Under the pieces are notes generated by a model that made no database searches, was not told the DNA's origin, and saw nothing but the letters and a program-made list of their open reading frames with translations. From Candidatus Omnitrophota bacterium (GTDB lineage: Bacteria; Omnitrophota; Gorgyraeia; Gygaellales; Profunditerraquicolaceae): a stretch of DNA of 64,000 nt. Positions 39,856-49,700 of this stretch are shown in pieces. The DNA lies in assembly GCA_023229385.1 (NCBI GenBank), contig JALNZI010000006.1:28864-92863 (forward strand), written 5' to 3'. The translations under genes were made by a program, and so were the position numbers. The stretch's first letter is position 1. Every line of letters begins with the position of its first letter.

Positions 39856-41692
39856 ATGGGCGCAAGTCCTGCTAATTACCAGAATACTGAAAGCGCAGTT
39901 GATGGTATTAAATCCACTTATAACGCTTCGGCAGGAACAGATATCGTCGCTACCATTGACGGTATCTTAATTGGAAATTTGAATGGTATAAGTTTCAGTA
40001 CAACCCGTGAATAGCTTGCGGCCTTATATAGTAATATATATTGAATAACGCCATTAATTGCTGGAACATCCTTATAGGACAATCAGCAGCTACTTAATTG
40101 TAGTTCAACGACTATCCCGAAAGGGAGTAGAGTTTAGTAAACTCGAAACATGGCGGTTCTTTGAAAGAACGTGATATAGTCTGAACTTACTGGTAACAGT
40201 AAGAGAATGTATGGAAACGATACATTCGTAACATATTTGGAGAAAGCTCCGATTTATACACTGGGTAAATAACACTGCCCACTTTTAGAGTAATCTAATT
40301 GTAAAAACATTGGGTGAATTCGGTGAAGGTCTGAAAAGAATAATACCGAGCCAAGACCTTGGTACACTAAGGTAAGGTGTAGAGACTACTGGAGAGATAT
40401 AGTTCTCTTAATAACCAGTCCAGCGCCCAACATCCTTATAGGATGAAGAGATAGTCCAAAATAAAGAGTGTAGATGCCGTTTCATTCGGCAGAGGTAAGC
40501 GTAAGCAACATTGCGCTTGTAAAATTCTGTAAATTGCTGGGATAACCTTATAGGTCAATCAGCAGCCAAGCTTAAGTAGAAATACTTTTGAAGGTTCAGA
40601 GACTATTCCGAAAGGAAGTAGGGTCTAAGTAGACTCGAAAGACAGAATAGTTAGAAATAACTAATGATATAGTCCGATCTTTATGGTAACATAAAGAGAA
40701 TATATGGAAACGATATATTCGTAACACAAATGGGTCATGCTGGTTCGTTAATCTCAAAGTAAAAGGGATCGTATGTTAGTAATAACATATTGCAACTCGT
40801 CAAATTGCTGGAATCTCCTTAGAGTCTTAAATACTTAGAAATAAGTGACAATTTTAAGAATTGGACAATCAGCAACTAAATTCATAAGTAATTATGATAA
40901 ATGCTCAGAGACTAAATGGCGAGATCCTCTATCTAGAGGAATAAGATATAGTCCAGACTACAACCGAAAGGGCTTGAGAAATCAAGAGTAGTAAAGTTAC
41001 GAACTTTGATAGACATGCATTATATGATATAATGCAAGGTACATTTCAGGACAGTAATGCAGGACCTGCAGATAGGTATAAATATTATGCTAAAACTACA
41101 GATATTCCTGCTGGTGGACGAAGTTTACTTTTAGGTAAACAACATCTTGACGCATTAGGAGCACTTGGTTCACAAAAATCAATTGCAAACTATAGCGATC
41201 AACTTCCACCAATGACTATCACTTTAACTTCAATGAATGAGTATGGAAATGTTAGTGCAATGCACATACTTGGAGTTGAATTGATTAATGAGGGTTCTGG
41301 TGTGTCAATTGATGATATTGTGACAGAAACGCAGATGAACGGTTGTCTGCCTCAGTAGTAATACTGATGATAAAACATCACCATATGCGGGAATAACCTT
41401 AGAGTCTTAAGTACCAAAGTGTAACAATCTTAAGAATTGGTCAATCCGCAGGAAAGACTCGAAAGAGAATCCTCAGAGACTTTATGTGATGCTCCTACTT
41501 GTAGGATGAAGATAAAGTCCGATCTTAATAGAAATATTAAGCTAACACATTTGGACGTTTGTAGCTCGTGGTATTATCGGTTGGAAACCAATCTCTCAGA
41601 ATGGTGGAAATGTGAATATTAAAGCAGATGTACTTGCTCAGATGAATAATCTTACAGCAGTACAACAGGCTCAATACAACGGGCTCAATTAG
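39856..41692 (+). CDS. Tail tube protein, split by five group I introns
   Basis: Six exons: 39856-40008, 40240-40266, 40467-40502, 40733-40754, 40997-41336 and 41554-41692 (717 nt, 238 aa plus stop). The AGGAGG site is at 39844. Joined product contains TREKAPIYTLGSVDAVSFGR, GKRGHAGSLIFTNFDRHALYD and TETQMTFVARGIIGWKP, which align residue for residue with the paralogue at 41760 (RRKAPVDVIGRSHAKGF..., AGSMIFIVFDRSPLYD, TECTMSYIARDI). Tube proteins stack inside the sheath to form the DNA channel. Exons 2-4 are only 27, 36 and 22 nt. A 14-nt tandem duplication near the end changes the last residues. Exon 5 alone looks like an independent frame but is not. Confidence 0.88.
40009..40239 (+). ncRNA. 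Group I intron 1 (231 nt)
   Basis: 5' site: exon CCGT pairs with intron GCGG (P1 with the U-G at the cut). Ends ATTTG. Contains AATTGCTGG...CAATCAGCA and CGACTA...GATATAGTC core elements. No endonuclease. Shares long stretches with intron 3, including TGGAAACGATA-CATTCGTAACA near the end. Confidence 0.88.
40267..40466 (+). ncRNA. Group I intron 2 (200 nt)
   Basis: 5' site: exon TGGGT pairs with intron GCCCA. Ends TAAAG. Core: GTAGAGACTACT ... AGATAGTCC. Its sequence differs most from the other four, so it may be of separate origin. Confidence 0.85.
40503..40732 (+). ncRNA. Group I intron 3 (230 nt)
   Basis: 5' site: exon AAGCGT pairs with intron GCGCTT over six pairs. Ends AAATG. Core TTCAGAGACTATT ... 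GATATAGTCCGATCT. Close relative of intron 1. Confidence 0.88.
40755..40996 (+). ncRNA. Group I intron 4 (242 nt)
   Basis: 5' site: exon ATCT pairs with intron GGAT (weakest P1, four pairs). Ends TAAAG. Shares AAATTGCTGGAAT, CTTAGAGTCTTAA, GGACAATCAGCA and GATATAGTCC with introns 3 and 5. Placement is supported by the exact reading frame and by alignment with the paralogue (SLIFTNFDR / SMIFIVFDR). Confidence 0.82.
41337..41553 (+). ncRNA. Group I intron 5 (217 nt)
   Basis: 5' site: exon GCAGAT pairs with intron GTCTGC over six pairs. Ends ATTTG. Contains CTTAGAGTCTTAA, GGTCAATCCGCA, CTCAGAGACTT and AAAGTCCGATCT, similar to introns 3 and 4. Confidence 0.88.
41661..41688 (+). repeat. 14-nt tandem duplication in tube exon 6
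   Basis: TACAACAGGCTCAA is followed by TACAACGGGCTCAA (13 of 14 identical). With both units the protein ends QYNGLN; with one, the frame would continue LAQSLPFNA and stop at a TAA about 27 nt further on. Confidence 0.75.
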
Positions 41693-41725
41693 CACAGAGT
41701 TTACCATTTAACGCTTAAAAAATTG

Positions 41726-41750
41726 GGAGGGTTCATGTAACCCTCCTTAT
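41726..41750 (+). terminator. Hairpin terminator after tail-tube gene
   Basis: GGAGGGTT and AACCCTCC pair perfectly around CATGT, followed by TTATACTAT. Confidence 0.65.
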
Positions 41751-41759
41751 ACTATCTAT

Positions 41760-42794
41760 ATGGCAACGTTTTTCGATAAAATTAAAAATAATATATTTAC
41801 TCAAGTAGAGGAAAATGTCTCTGCTAATAGTCAGCCATATTTGGGTGGATCGCTTGGTCCAGCAGAAGTTAATCCATTTGCTGAAGATCCAGTAGTAGAT
41901 TTTTCTAAGAGTAATACATCATATAGTGGTAGTGATTGTACTGTTATGGTACAATTGAATAATAAACTTATTGTCTTAGGTAATCTAGAGACATTCTCAC
42001 ATTCTACGCATCGACGAAAAGCACCAGTAGACGTAATTGGACGATCTCACGCAAAAGGTTTTGTTAGTGGAAGTCGTGTTGTAGCAGGAAGTATGATATT
42101 TATTGTATTTGATAGATCTCCATTGTATGATGTTGTTAAAGAAATTAATTACGTTAGAAATGCTTCTGATAGACGTACATCACCATTACCTGATCAACTT
42201 CCACCATTAGATTTAATATTACTATTTCATAATGAATATGGACATAGAAGTTTAACTAGAGTCTATGGGGTAGAATTTGTTGATGAGGGTCAGGTTCATA
42301 GTATTAATGATCTTTATACGGAATGTACAATGAGTTACATTGCTCGTGATATTGATCAGATGATTGCTTATGATGAACTTAGTGATTTTAAAAATATGTT
42401 ATTTGAACGTCAGGTTCGAGGACAATTTGTAGATAATAAATTTACTGGATTACTTGAATATAAAGCAAGAGTTGAAAGAGAACTTTCTGATTGTGAAAAA
42501 GTAATTTCTGGTATTGATATGGAAACAGATAGACGTGCTGTTGCTGGAGTTTTTACATTAAGTGCTTCATATTGGTTATCTAGACTATCTTATGGAAAAG
42601 ATTATGTAACACGCGAAGAACTTAATAAAGAAAAAACAAAACAACTTAAAATAAAAGAATATCTACTTACTGAACTTGAAAAGATTAATCAACAAGTTAG
42701 AATTTATGAACAGAACGTTAATGTTGGTTTTAATGCTCAACACACTGATGCTGGTAATGTACAATTTGATTACTTATCTCATGCGAGTAAATAA
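41760..42794 (+). CDS. Second tail-tube-like protein, 344 aa
   Basis: Residues about 55-205 align with the intron-split tube protein through KAPVDVIG, AGSMIFIVFDRSPLYDVV, LPDQLPPLDLILLFHNEYG and the TECTMSYIARDI end. A C-terminal extension of about 140 residues is helical, with a coiled coil near 285-325. Could form the tube terminus, an initiator or a baseplate ring. Starts 10 nt after the tube terminator and its stop overlaps the next gene. Confidence 0.7.
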   Translation: MATFFDKIKNNIFTQVEENVSANSQPYLGGSLGPAEVNPFAEDPVVDFSKSNTSYSGSDCTVMVQLNNKLIVLGNLETFSHSTHRRKAPVDVIGRSHAKGFVSGSRVVAGSMIFIVFDRSPLYDVVKEINYVRNASDRRTSPLPDQLPPLDLILLFHNEYGHRSLTRVYGVEFVDEGQVHSINDLYTECTMSYIARDIDQMIAYDELSDFKNMLFERQVRGQFVDNKFTGLLEYKARVERELSDCEKVISGIDMETDRRAVAGVFTLSASYWLSRLSYGKDYVTREELNKEKTKQLKIKEYLLTELEKINQQVRIYEQNVNVGFNAQHTDAGNVQFDYLSHASK

Positions 42795-44704
42795 TGTGGC
42801 CATTTAAAAAATCCGAAAATGATATACTTCAACAGGATTTAAAATCTAAAGAAAATAATATAAAACTTCAACAGAATGCAAGTTTTATAGGAAGTTCTAA
42901 TGATCCTTTTTCTACTCCTACACGAGATAATTATCAAACTTATCCTTATGATTATTATTCATCCTCTGATTGTAAAATATTTCTAGGAGATATCTGGTGT
43001 GATGATATTGTTTCAATACAATATAATTGTTCTCAATCTAAAACTCCAATATATGGATATGCTTCACAAAACTTTGATGCTATAGCTAAAGGTCAGATAC
43101 TTGTACAAGGAACATTAGCAATCGCATTTAAAGAAGTTGGGTATTTAAATGTTATTCAAGCAACGTTAGAAGCTCAACGAAGAAATTCATCTGAAGTAAT
43201 ATCAAGTAAAATTAAATCTTATCAAACTGAAGCAAAAGATGGAACTGCTAAATTTATACCAAGACTTAATACAATTGGAGAACAATCAGTAGATTCTCAA
43301 GTATCTTTTCAGTATTCTCCAAATGGAAGTCCTCAGATAATAAGACAACAACAAACTATTGAACAGATATTAACAAGTAAAAAAGGTAATATTGCTAGTT
43401 CTGGAGTTGCTAAAGAACTTGGATTAGGCCCAAGTGATAATAGAGATTTTGAAGATTTTGCTGAAGTACTTGAAGATAGTATCTGGGGTGATAGTAATGG
43501 ACAAGCAATTAATCTTGTAGATAAACTTAAAAGAGTCGATGAATTTGATTATAATTCAAATGGTGGTATTACTACTGCTAAAGGTAGACAGTATTCTGAT
43601 GTTTTAAATATTATGCTTACGTTTGGTGACATTAATGATTATCGAGCTGAACATACAATGATTGTTATAAATGATGTTCATTTTACATCTAGTTCACTTA
43701 TTGTTAACACTGATGGAAATCCTATATTTGAAGAATATACTTTTATAGCTAGAGATATTAATGATAGCATCACTGGTAAGTCTATAAACGTTTCTCCTAT
43801 TAAACTTAATGTTGGAATTGATAATTTAAAACTGTCTACATTAGAAAACGTTAATGAAATTGAAAAGTTTTTAAATGAAAGAGATTCAAATAGTCAGGTA
43901 ACAATTAATTTCTTATCTGCTTATAATGGCACTTGGAATGTTTATAATGGTCAGATTATTGCTACTTTTATATCTAATAAAACTGAACCTTTTACTGATC
44001 AAGTTTGTAAGTTTGCTGAAAACATTGTTAATGAAATTTATTATCCAGAAATTGTAAATACAAGTTACTCTCAATATATTATAGAACTTGATATGACTGA
44101 TAATAAACTTACAATGATACTTGAACAAGTTACTGCAAATACTCGTAGTTATAGAGTAATATCTCCTACTCGAAGTGGGTTTGCTGCGGTTAATATTATT
44201 TCTAGAGATGATTTATTTCAAGGATCAAGTCTTCCTGAACCAATACAAGACCGACCAATATCTAATACACTAACTCAAAAGAAACAAGCAAGTATAAATG
44301 AAAGTACTAAAGTTAAAGAAGTTCAAGTAACATCATCGTATGATATAGAACGTCCATTTCAAGAAGATAGATTAAATATAATTAATGCTAATTTAAAAGA
44401 AACTAGATTTGATAGTGTAGCAGGATCACAGGTTTCTGATGATATTAAAGCTAGACTAGGTGATCAGGATGCAAGACTTAGACAACAAAATAAAGAATCT
44501 GATCTTGAAAAACAACGTAGAGTTTCACAAGAAATGCAAGATGAACGAAATTTAAAATTAGAAATAGATCATCTAGAACAAAAAGTTAATATACAATTAC
44601 CTTGGTATGATGTTATTAATCCTGGTATAATTTCTGAACGAAATAAAGAGAAAAAAGAATTAAAAGAAGCTAAATTAAAATATTATAAAGATATTGGAAA
44701 TTAA
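42794..44704 (+). CDS. Third tail-tube-like domain protein, 636 aa
   Basis: Residues about 50-115 carry the same pattern as the two tube proteins (SKTPIYGYASQNFDAIAKGQILVQGTLAIAF), then a long insertion (about 130-260) and a second beta-rich part with NIMLTFGDINDYRAEHTMIVINDVHFTSSSLIVNTDGNPIFEEYTFIARDI, which resembles the tube C-terminal strand. The C-terminal 130 residues are charged coiled coil. Likely a tail-tip, tube-initiation or baseplate component. Confidence 0.6.
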   Translation: MWPFKKSENDILQQDLKSKENNIKLQQNASFIGSSNDPFSTPTRDNYQTYPYDYYSSSDCKIFLGDIWCDDIVSIQYNCSQSKTPIYGYASQNFDAIAKGQILVQGTLAIAFKEVGYLNVIQATLEAQRRNSSEVISSKIKSYQTEAKDGTAKFIPRLNTIGEQSVDSQVSFQYSPNGSPQIIRQQQTIEQILTSKKGNIASSGVAKELGLGPSDNRDFEDFAEVLEDSIWGDSNGQAINLVDKLKRVDEFDYNSNGGITTAKGRQYSDVLNIMLTFGDINDYRAEHTMIVINDVHFTSSSLIVNTDGNPIFEEYTFIARDINDSITGKSINVSPIKLNVGIDNLKLSTLENVNEIEKFLNERDSNSQVTINFLSAYNGTWNVYNGQIIATFISNKTEPFTDQVCKFAENIVNEIYYPEIVNTSYSQYIIELDMTDNKLTMILEQVTANTRSYRVISPTRSGFAAVNIISRDDLFQGSSLPEPIQDRPISNTLTQKKQASINESTKVKEVQVTSSYDIERPFQEDRLNIINANLKETRFDSVAGSQVSDDIKARLGDQDARLRQQNKESDLEKQRRVSQEMQDERNLKLEIDHLEQKVNIQLPWYDVINPGIISERNKEKKELKEAKLKYYKDIGN

Positions 44705-44741
44705 TATAAACTATACTAAAAGTAGATAAATATTTAAACTA

Positions 44742-44770
44742 TTGACTAAATGTTTTAAAATAAGTATATT
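44742..44770 (+). promoter_or_regulatory. Sigma70-type promoter of a moron
   Basis: TTGACT, 17-nt spacer, TATATT. The next ATG (44778) lies only seven bases after the -10, so the transcript is predicted to start at or next to the start codon (leaderless). Confidence 0.75.
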
Positions 44771-44777
44771 ATAACTT

Positions 44778-45206
44778 ATGTCTCATAATACTAATTTATG
44801 TAAAATTAATGTTGATAAAAATATAAGTAAAATAGTACAATTTTTCTTAGATAAAACAACATATGAAATTATACCATTTGCGTCATGTGAGGGAGATTCT
44901 ACTGCATATATATCAGTTATTGTTAGATCAAATGAAGCATTTTTAATTATATTAAATCTATTATTTTATGAAATATATTTTAAATTTGAAAGAGAAAACA
45001 CACATGATTGTATTTCTTATACAATACGTTGGGATAATAAAGATACAAATAAAATTATAGAAAATATTAAAAATTGTGAATGGTTAGAGTTTAATAGTAA
45101 AATACAACAAGAAATAACAAGTTTAATATATAATGATAAACAACAGTATGGTATGATTCAAGATGATAGTATTAAAAAAATAATAAGTACAATTTCAACA
45201 ATATAG
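44778..45206 (+). CDS. Moron-type hypothetical protein, 142 aa
   Basis: Driven by its own promoter within the late tail module and without a ribosome site, apparently from a leaderless mRNA. Mixed alpha/beta, acidic, with several Cys and aromatic residues (FASCEGDSTAYISVIV). Very AT-rich, no structural-protein look. Such cargo genes often affect the host or rival phages. Function not recognised. Confidence 0.6.
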   Translation: MSHNTNLCKINVDKNISKIVQFFLDKTTYEIIPFASCEGDSTAYISVIVRSNEAFLIILNLLFYEIYFKFERENTHDCISYTIRWDNKDTNKIIENIKNCEWLEFNSKIQQEITSLIYNDKQQYGMIQDDSIKKIISTISTI

Positions 45207-45213
45207 GAAAAGT

Positions 45214-45771
45214 ATGACAAAACAAGAAGTTTTAGATAATTTTCATAATTCTATAATTAAATTTTGGTCACCATTTAAAGAAATAGATAAACAATATATT
45301 CCATATTTATCAAAAAATAAATATGGAAGAGATGTTATATATATAAAAACACCTAACTGTAATAATGATTGGATATTTGCTATTTTTGATGCAATAAAAG
45401 AAATATCTAATATAAATGAAGATGTATGGATTTGTTTTTGTGATATTTGTATTAAAAAAGATCATTTAACAATTTTTTTAGCATCTGGGATAGAAGATAT
45501 AAATAAAAAAGATAATGATAACGTTTTAGAATTAAATACTAATTCACTTAGGTTAATTAATCCATTTGCTGGATTATTTATAGATTTAAATTTGAATTTA
45601 GAAATAAATGAACTTATAAAAATTATTATAGATAAATTAGATTCTGTTGGTGATTATGAACAATTAGGTTTTGAATTTCCAAGTAATAATCAAATGAATG
45701 TTAGGTGGAAATATAATAATGAGCGTTATGGATTTGGTATATCTTTTAAAGATAATATCTTAAATAATTAA
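45214..45771 (+). CDS. Moron-type hypothetical protein, 185 aa
   Basis: TAGGAAAAGT upstream, 7 nt after the previous stop, so probably on the same short transcript. Soluble with a Cys-rich patch (VWICFCDICIKKDH). Function not recognised. Confidence 0.6.
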   Translation: MTKQEVLDNFHNSIIKFWSPFKEIDKQYIPYLSKNKYGRDVIYIKTPNCNNDWIFAIFDAIKEISNINEDVWICFCDICIKKDHLTIFLASGIEDINKKDNDNVLELNTNSLRLINPFAGLFIDLNLNLEINELIKIIIDKLDSVGDYEQLGFEFPSNNQMNVRWKYNNERYGFGISFKDNILNN

Positions 45772-45795
45772 AATTATAAATTGAGGAGAGATTTT

Positions 45796-46095
45796 ATGGA
45801 AGAAAAAATTGTAGAATGGAAAAAATTATATACTTTTGTATATAAAACTACTGTTGCTGGAGTTGATTACTTTTTTAAGACTTTAACCAGAGATGATTAC
45901 GCAGATATTCTAACAATACAGGCGTCTACTAGAGATCCTAGAGCGTTTGATCACGATCTTGAAGTTTGCAAAAAATGTATTCTTTCAGATTATGATGAAG
46001 TTGTAATATCTAAAAAAGCTGGTATTGCTGTTGTTATTGCTGAAAAAATAATGTTATATTCTGGATTTGAAGCCGCTGATGTGACAGAGTTGTAA
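45796..46095 (+). CDS. Tail assembly chaperone-like protein, 99 aa
   Basis: Start at 45796 (MEEKIVEWKKLYTF) with GAGGAG upstream. The segment YFFKTLTRDDYADI resembles YRDLTANEYTFI in the gene at 46170, and the pair sits directly upstream of the giant tail gene, the standard place of tail-assembly chaperones. These coat the tape-measure protein until the tube grows. Identity inferred from position and this pattern. Confidence 0.6.
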   Translation: MEEKIVEWKKLYTFVYKTTVAGVDYFFKTLTRDDYADILTIQASTRDPRAFDHDLEVCKKCILSDYDEVVISKKAGIAVVIAEKIMLYSGFEAADVTEL

Positions 46096-46119
46096 GTAAT
46101 TAAATATATAATTATATTG

Positions 46120-46155
46120 GAGCTTGGGACCTTTAATGGCTCCAAGCTCTTTTTA
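46120..46155 (+). terminator. Intrinsic terminator between chaperone-like genes
   Basis: GAGCTTGG and CCAAGCTC pair perfectly over 8 bp, followed by TTTTTTATTT. A strong terminator within what is otherwise one functional pair. Confidence 0.85.
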
Positions 46156-46169
46156 TTTAAAGGAAATAT

Positions 46170-46706
46170 ATGACCCGACAAACTAAACTTTATAAAATAT
46201 CAGCAATGGTAAATAAAACTAAACAAAATATATTTTATAGAGATCTTACTGCTAATGAATATACTTTTATAAATAATATTAAAAATTTAGCAATAAAAGA
46301 AGATATCGCAGGTAGAACAGCTATATATAATTACGATCCAGATAAACTTTCATTAGGTGTAAGAATTCAAATTGGCCGTGACGCGTTATCTAGAGTAGAT
46401 AATATTTTAAGTTCAAAACAAATATTTGAAATAACTATTTCTGAGTTTAGAGCAAGTATTAAATCTGATGATTTTATGTTACTTATTAAACAAATATTAT
46501 CATGTCTTCCTGGACAATCATATATCGATCTACTTAATTTAACTCTTAAAGATCTTATTGAATTGGCTTGTTTATGTGAACTTTTAATTGGAAAACCATT
46601 ATTTGATAGTGGTAAAAAAGGTGGACTTGTTAATCCTAAAAATTTAGAAGATAATGGTAAAAGTCTTCAAGATAAAATGAATAAATTACATGGAGTTACA
46701 AAATAA
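46170..46706 (+). CDS. Second tail assembly chaperone-like protein, 178 aa
   Basis: AAAGGAAATAT precedes the ATG. Contains IFYRDLTANEYTFINNI, echoing the smaller upstream gene, followed by helical segments. Its stop overlaps the start of the 2041-aa tail gene. In many phages the longer chaperone is a frameshift product; here it is a separate gene behind a terminator. Confidence 0.6.
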   Translation: MTRQTKLYKISAMVNKTKQNIFYRDLTANEYTFINNIKNLAIKEDIAGRTAIYNYDPDKLSLGVRIQIGRDALSRVDNILSSKQIFEITISEFRASIKSDDFMLLIKQILSCLPGQSYIDLLNLTLKDLIELACLCELLIGKPLFDSGKKGGLVNPKNLEDNGKSLQDKMNKLHGVTK

Positions 46707-49700
46707 TGGATTACTCTCCAGACGATCAAAATAGATATTATGATCCGCAGCAAAACACTAAGTCTGATGTAGATGTAGGTACTCTTGCTAGGCAAATTGT
46801 ATTACCAATGGTTGCTGATGTTGCAGGATTACTTGTAGCAAAATATGTTACACATACTTCTATTTCTAAACTTAAGTCTTGGAGAACTTCACAAAATAGT
46901 TTTAAAAATTCTTTATCTAATTCAATTTTTAGTAAAACAGAGAGTTTTAATAAAAAGATACAACCATTTAAAAAATCTATAACAGAAAATCCATTATATA
47001 AATCTGTTGTAAAATCTGGTCAAGAAAGAGAAGCTTTATTATCTAATCTTAAAGGAACGTCTAGATATAATACTACGAGAGTTTCTTCAGTTTTTAAAAA
47101 TCCAAAAACATTAGCATACTCAGCTGCAAAAGTTTGGAAAGAAAATGTATGGTCTGGGATGGCTGCTCAATATGCTATTGATCATATGTTAGGTGTTAAT
47201 GAACAATGGGGATTAGAGAAGAAATCAGTATATGATATTCCTGGTCAAGCAGTTAATTTTGGTAAATGGCTTGGAGCATCTACTGTATTTGGACTTGGTT
47301 TTGGAGGTGCTGGTCCTCTTGTTAAAGCAATGGGAAGTACTGGCTTAAAAGCTACTCAAAAAGTATTTGGTGGTGAATTTGGTAAAAAGGTTTTAGACAC
47401 TTTATCAATGAGACCTTTAGGTGTTCCTAAAGATTATAAATATACTTCAAGTAGTGATATTTCAGTTTTTAATAAACATGTTATTTCTGATCTTAGAAGT
47501 AATGAACAACAAAAATTTGCTGCTAATGCTGTACGAAATAAATTATCATTTGGATCAAATGTTGGAGAAGCATTTAGAAATGTTCAAAATTCTTTATATG
47601 TAGCTTCTGATACTTTTAAAGGTGGATGGCAAAGTAGTGGAGTTAATGTAGGTTCTAGAACACGACAAGCTTTAGGTGTATTAGAAACTTCTCTTAAAAA
47701 TGTTCGTGAGATATTAATCAAGCCAAGAGAAAAACTTACTTCTACTATATCACATCCTGGAATTCAAGCAATAAATTTTCTTACAGAAATATCTAAAAAT
47801 AAGAATACAAAAATAGATACTGGATCTACTGAATTTGCTAATTTCATGACTCAAGTTTCTAAAGATTCTTATAAAGAAACTGCTGTTGGTAGAATATTTA
47901 AATTTTTAAAACCTTTACAAAATAAAGATGTTGTTAGTAATGAATGGATAAAAAATACTTATGGAAATTTAAGTGATAGATTTGCTGATACTTCTACTGC
48001 TAAAACTCTTATGAGAAATGTTCTTAATATGAGAGTTGGTCAGAATATTTATAGAGATTGGCGTGGAAGTAATATTAAAGGTGCTGGTGTTGATCTTGGT
48101 GCTTTTGATCCAATTCTTAGTATGCGAAGAACAGCATCAAAGATACTTAATCATCAATTTAATTTACCACTTACTAAACTTGGAATGAGTCTTGGAGATA
48201 TTACTGGTATAAATACATATTTATCAGAAGCTCCTTCATTTGAGTTTTTTAAACAACCTCCAGAGTTTAAATATAAAAATCATGGATCTATTGGTGATCT
48301 TGCTGATAATAAATCCAATGCAATGTTTGCATATAACAATGGTAAATGGGCAGTAATAAATAACAATACAGTAAGAATAGTTGATGATAGTGGACATCGA
48401 TTACGATATGCATCTAAATCAGGAAAAGATAAAGCGTTTGAATTAAAAACTATTGGTGTTAATAGAATGAGAGATGCGTTAAATAAAGAAGATCCTTTAA
48501 CTGCAGCTCTTAGATATAATCAAATTAAAGAACGTGTTGATTATCAAGATGCTCCAACTAATCCATTTTTACATTATCTAGATCGACGTAATATTGGACT
48601 TCCTACAAAGTTAAAAGAATATGCTCAAATAATAACTGATAAATTTCAAGATAAAGAAGTTTATAAACAATATGTGTCTGATTTCTTTACTGCTCCATCA
48701 ATACTTAATGCAAGAGCATTGCCTATAATTGGAAATATATATGAACGAACTTCTCAGACATTTTCTAGAGTATTACAAAATAAAAATGCTCATCAAATAA
48801 TAGCACATTATGTACATAATAAAGAACTTAAAGATGACTTTGCTGGAATTGCTTATTCTGATCAAAAGATGATAGATATTTTAGATCGATCTGAATTTAA
48901 AGCAGATAGACATATATTTGATAATGATTTTCATCGATCTGTAAAAGAACTTAGAGCTTATCCTCAAAAAGCAAAAGATCATGCAAGTACAAAACGTTTA
49001 GGTCCATTTTCTGATATGACATCTAGTGATGTTGTAAGAAAAGATCTAATAGAAGATATTTTTAATAGAGATTTTATTGGTGCTCCTGCTGGACATGCGC
49101 ATCCTCTTATTGGTGCCGCTGATGATTTATTTACAGCAAGAATAATTAATGATAAAGAAAGAAAATATCTTAAACTTCATGCAAAGTTATCTGTATTTAA
49201 AGATGAAGGACTTATAAAAGGTTCTGATCATCATGCAGATTATTGGCCAAGTATTGTTAAGAATATTAATGATCGATCAAAGAAAAATAACTGGGATATT
49301 TTAAATGAAATAACAGATTTTATTTCTAATGAAGATATACGTCGACCAAGTATTCGATTATCACAAAATCAAATTATTCCAAAAGATTGGGGTAATTTAA
49401 GTGATGCTAAATTATTTCCTAAAGATATTAATCCATATACATCAATACCAGATAATGGTATAGTAATATTTAAAGATATAATAACTAAGTCTACTGATTC
49501 AGTTACTACAATGATGGGTGAATGGTTACCATATAAAAAGAGATATTTACAACATCATGGATTTACTGGAAGTGCTAAATATATTGGAGGTATTTTAGGA
49601 ACTTCAGCAGCAGTATTTGGAGCTTATAGAATAACAGATACTCTTGTTGCTACTAATCCATTATTTGATGACACTTTACTTGGAGATGGTCTTACAGGAG

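Noticed and set aside
41032..41358. A 108-codon frame that looks like a separate small tail gene
   Set aside because: It is mostly exon 5 of the intron-split tube gene plus a few bases of intron 5; no ribosome site, and it aligns in mid-protein with the paralogue.
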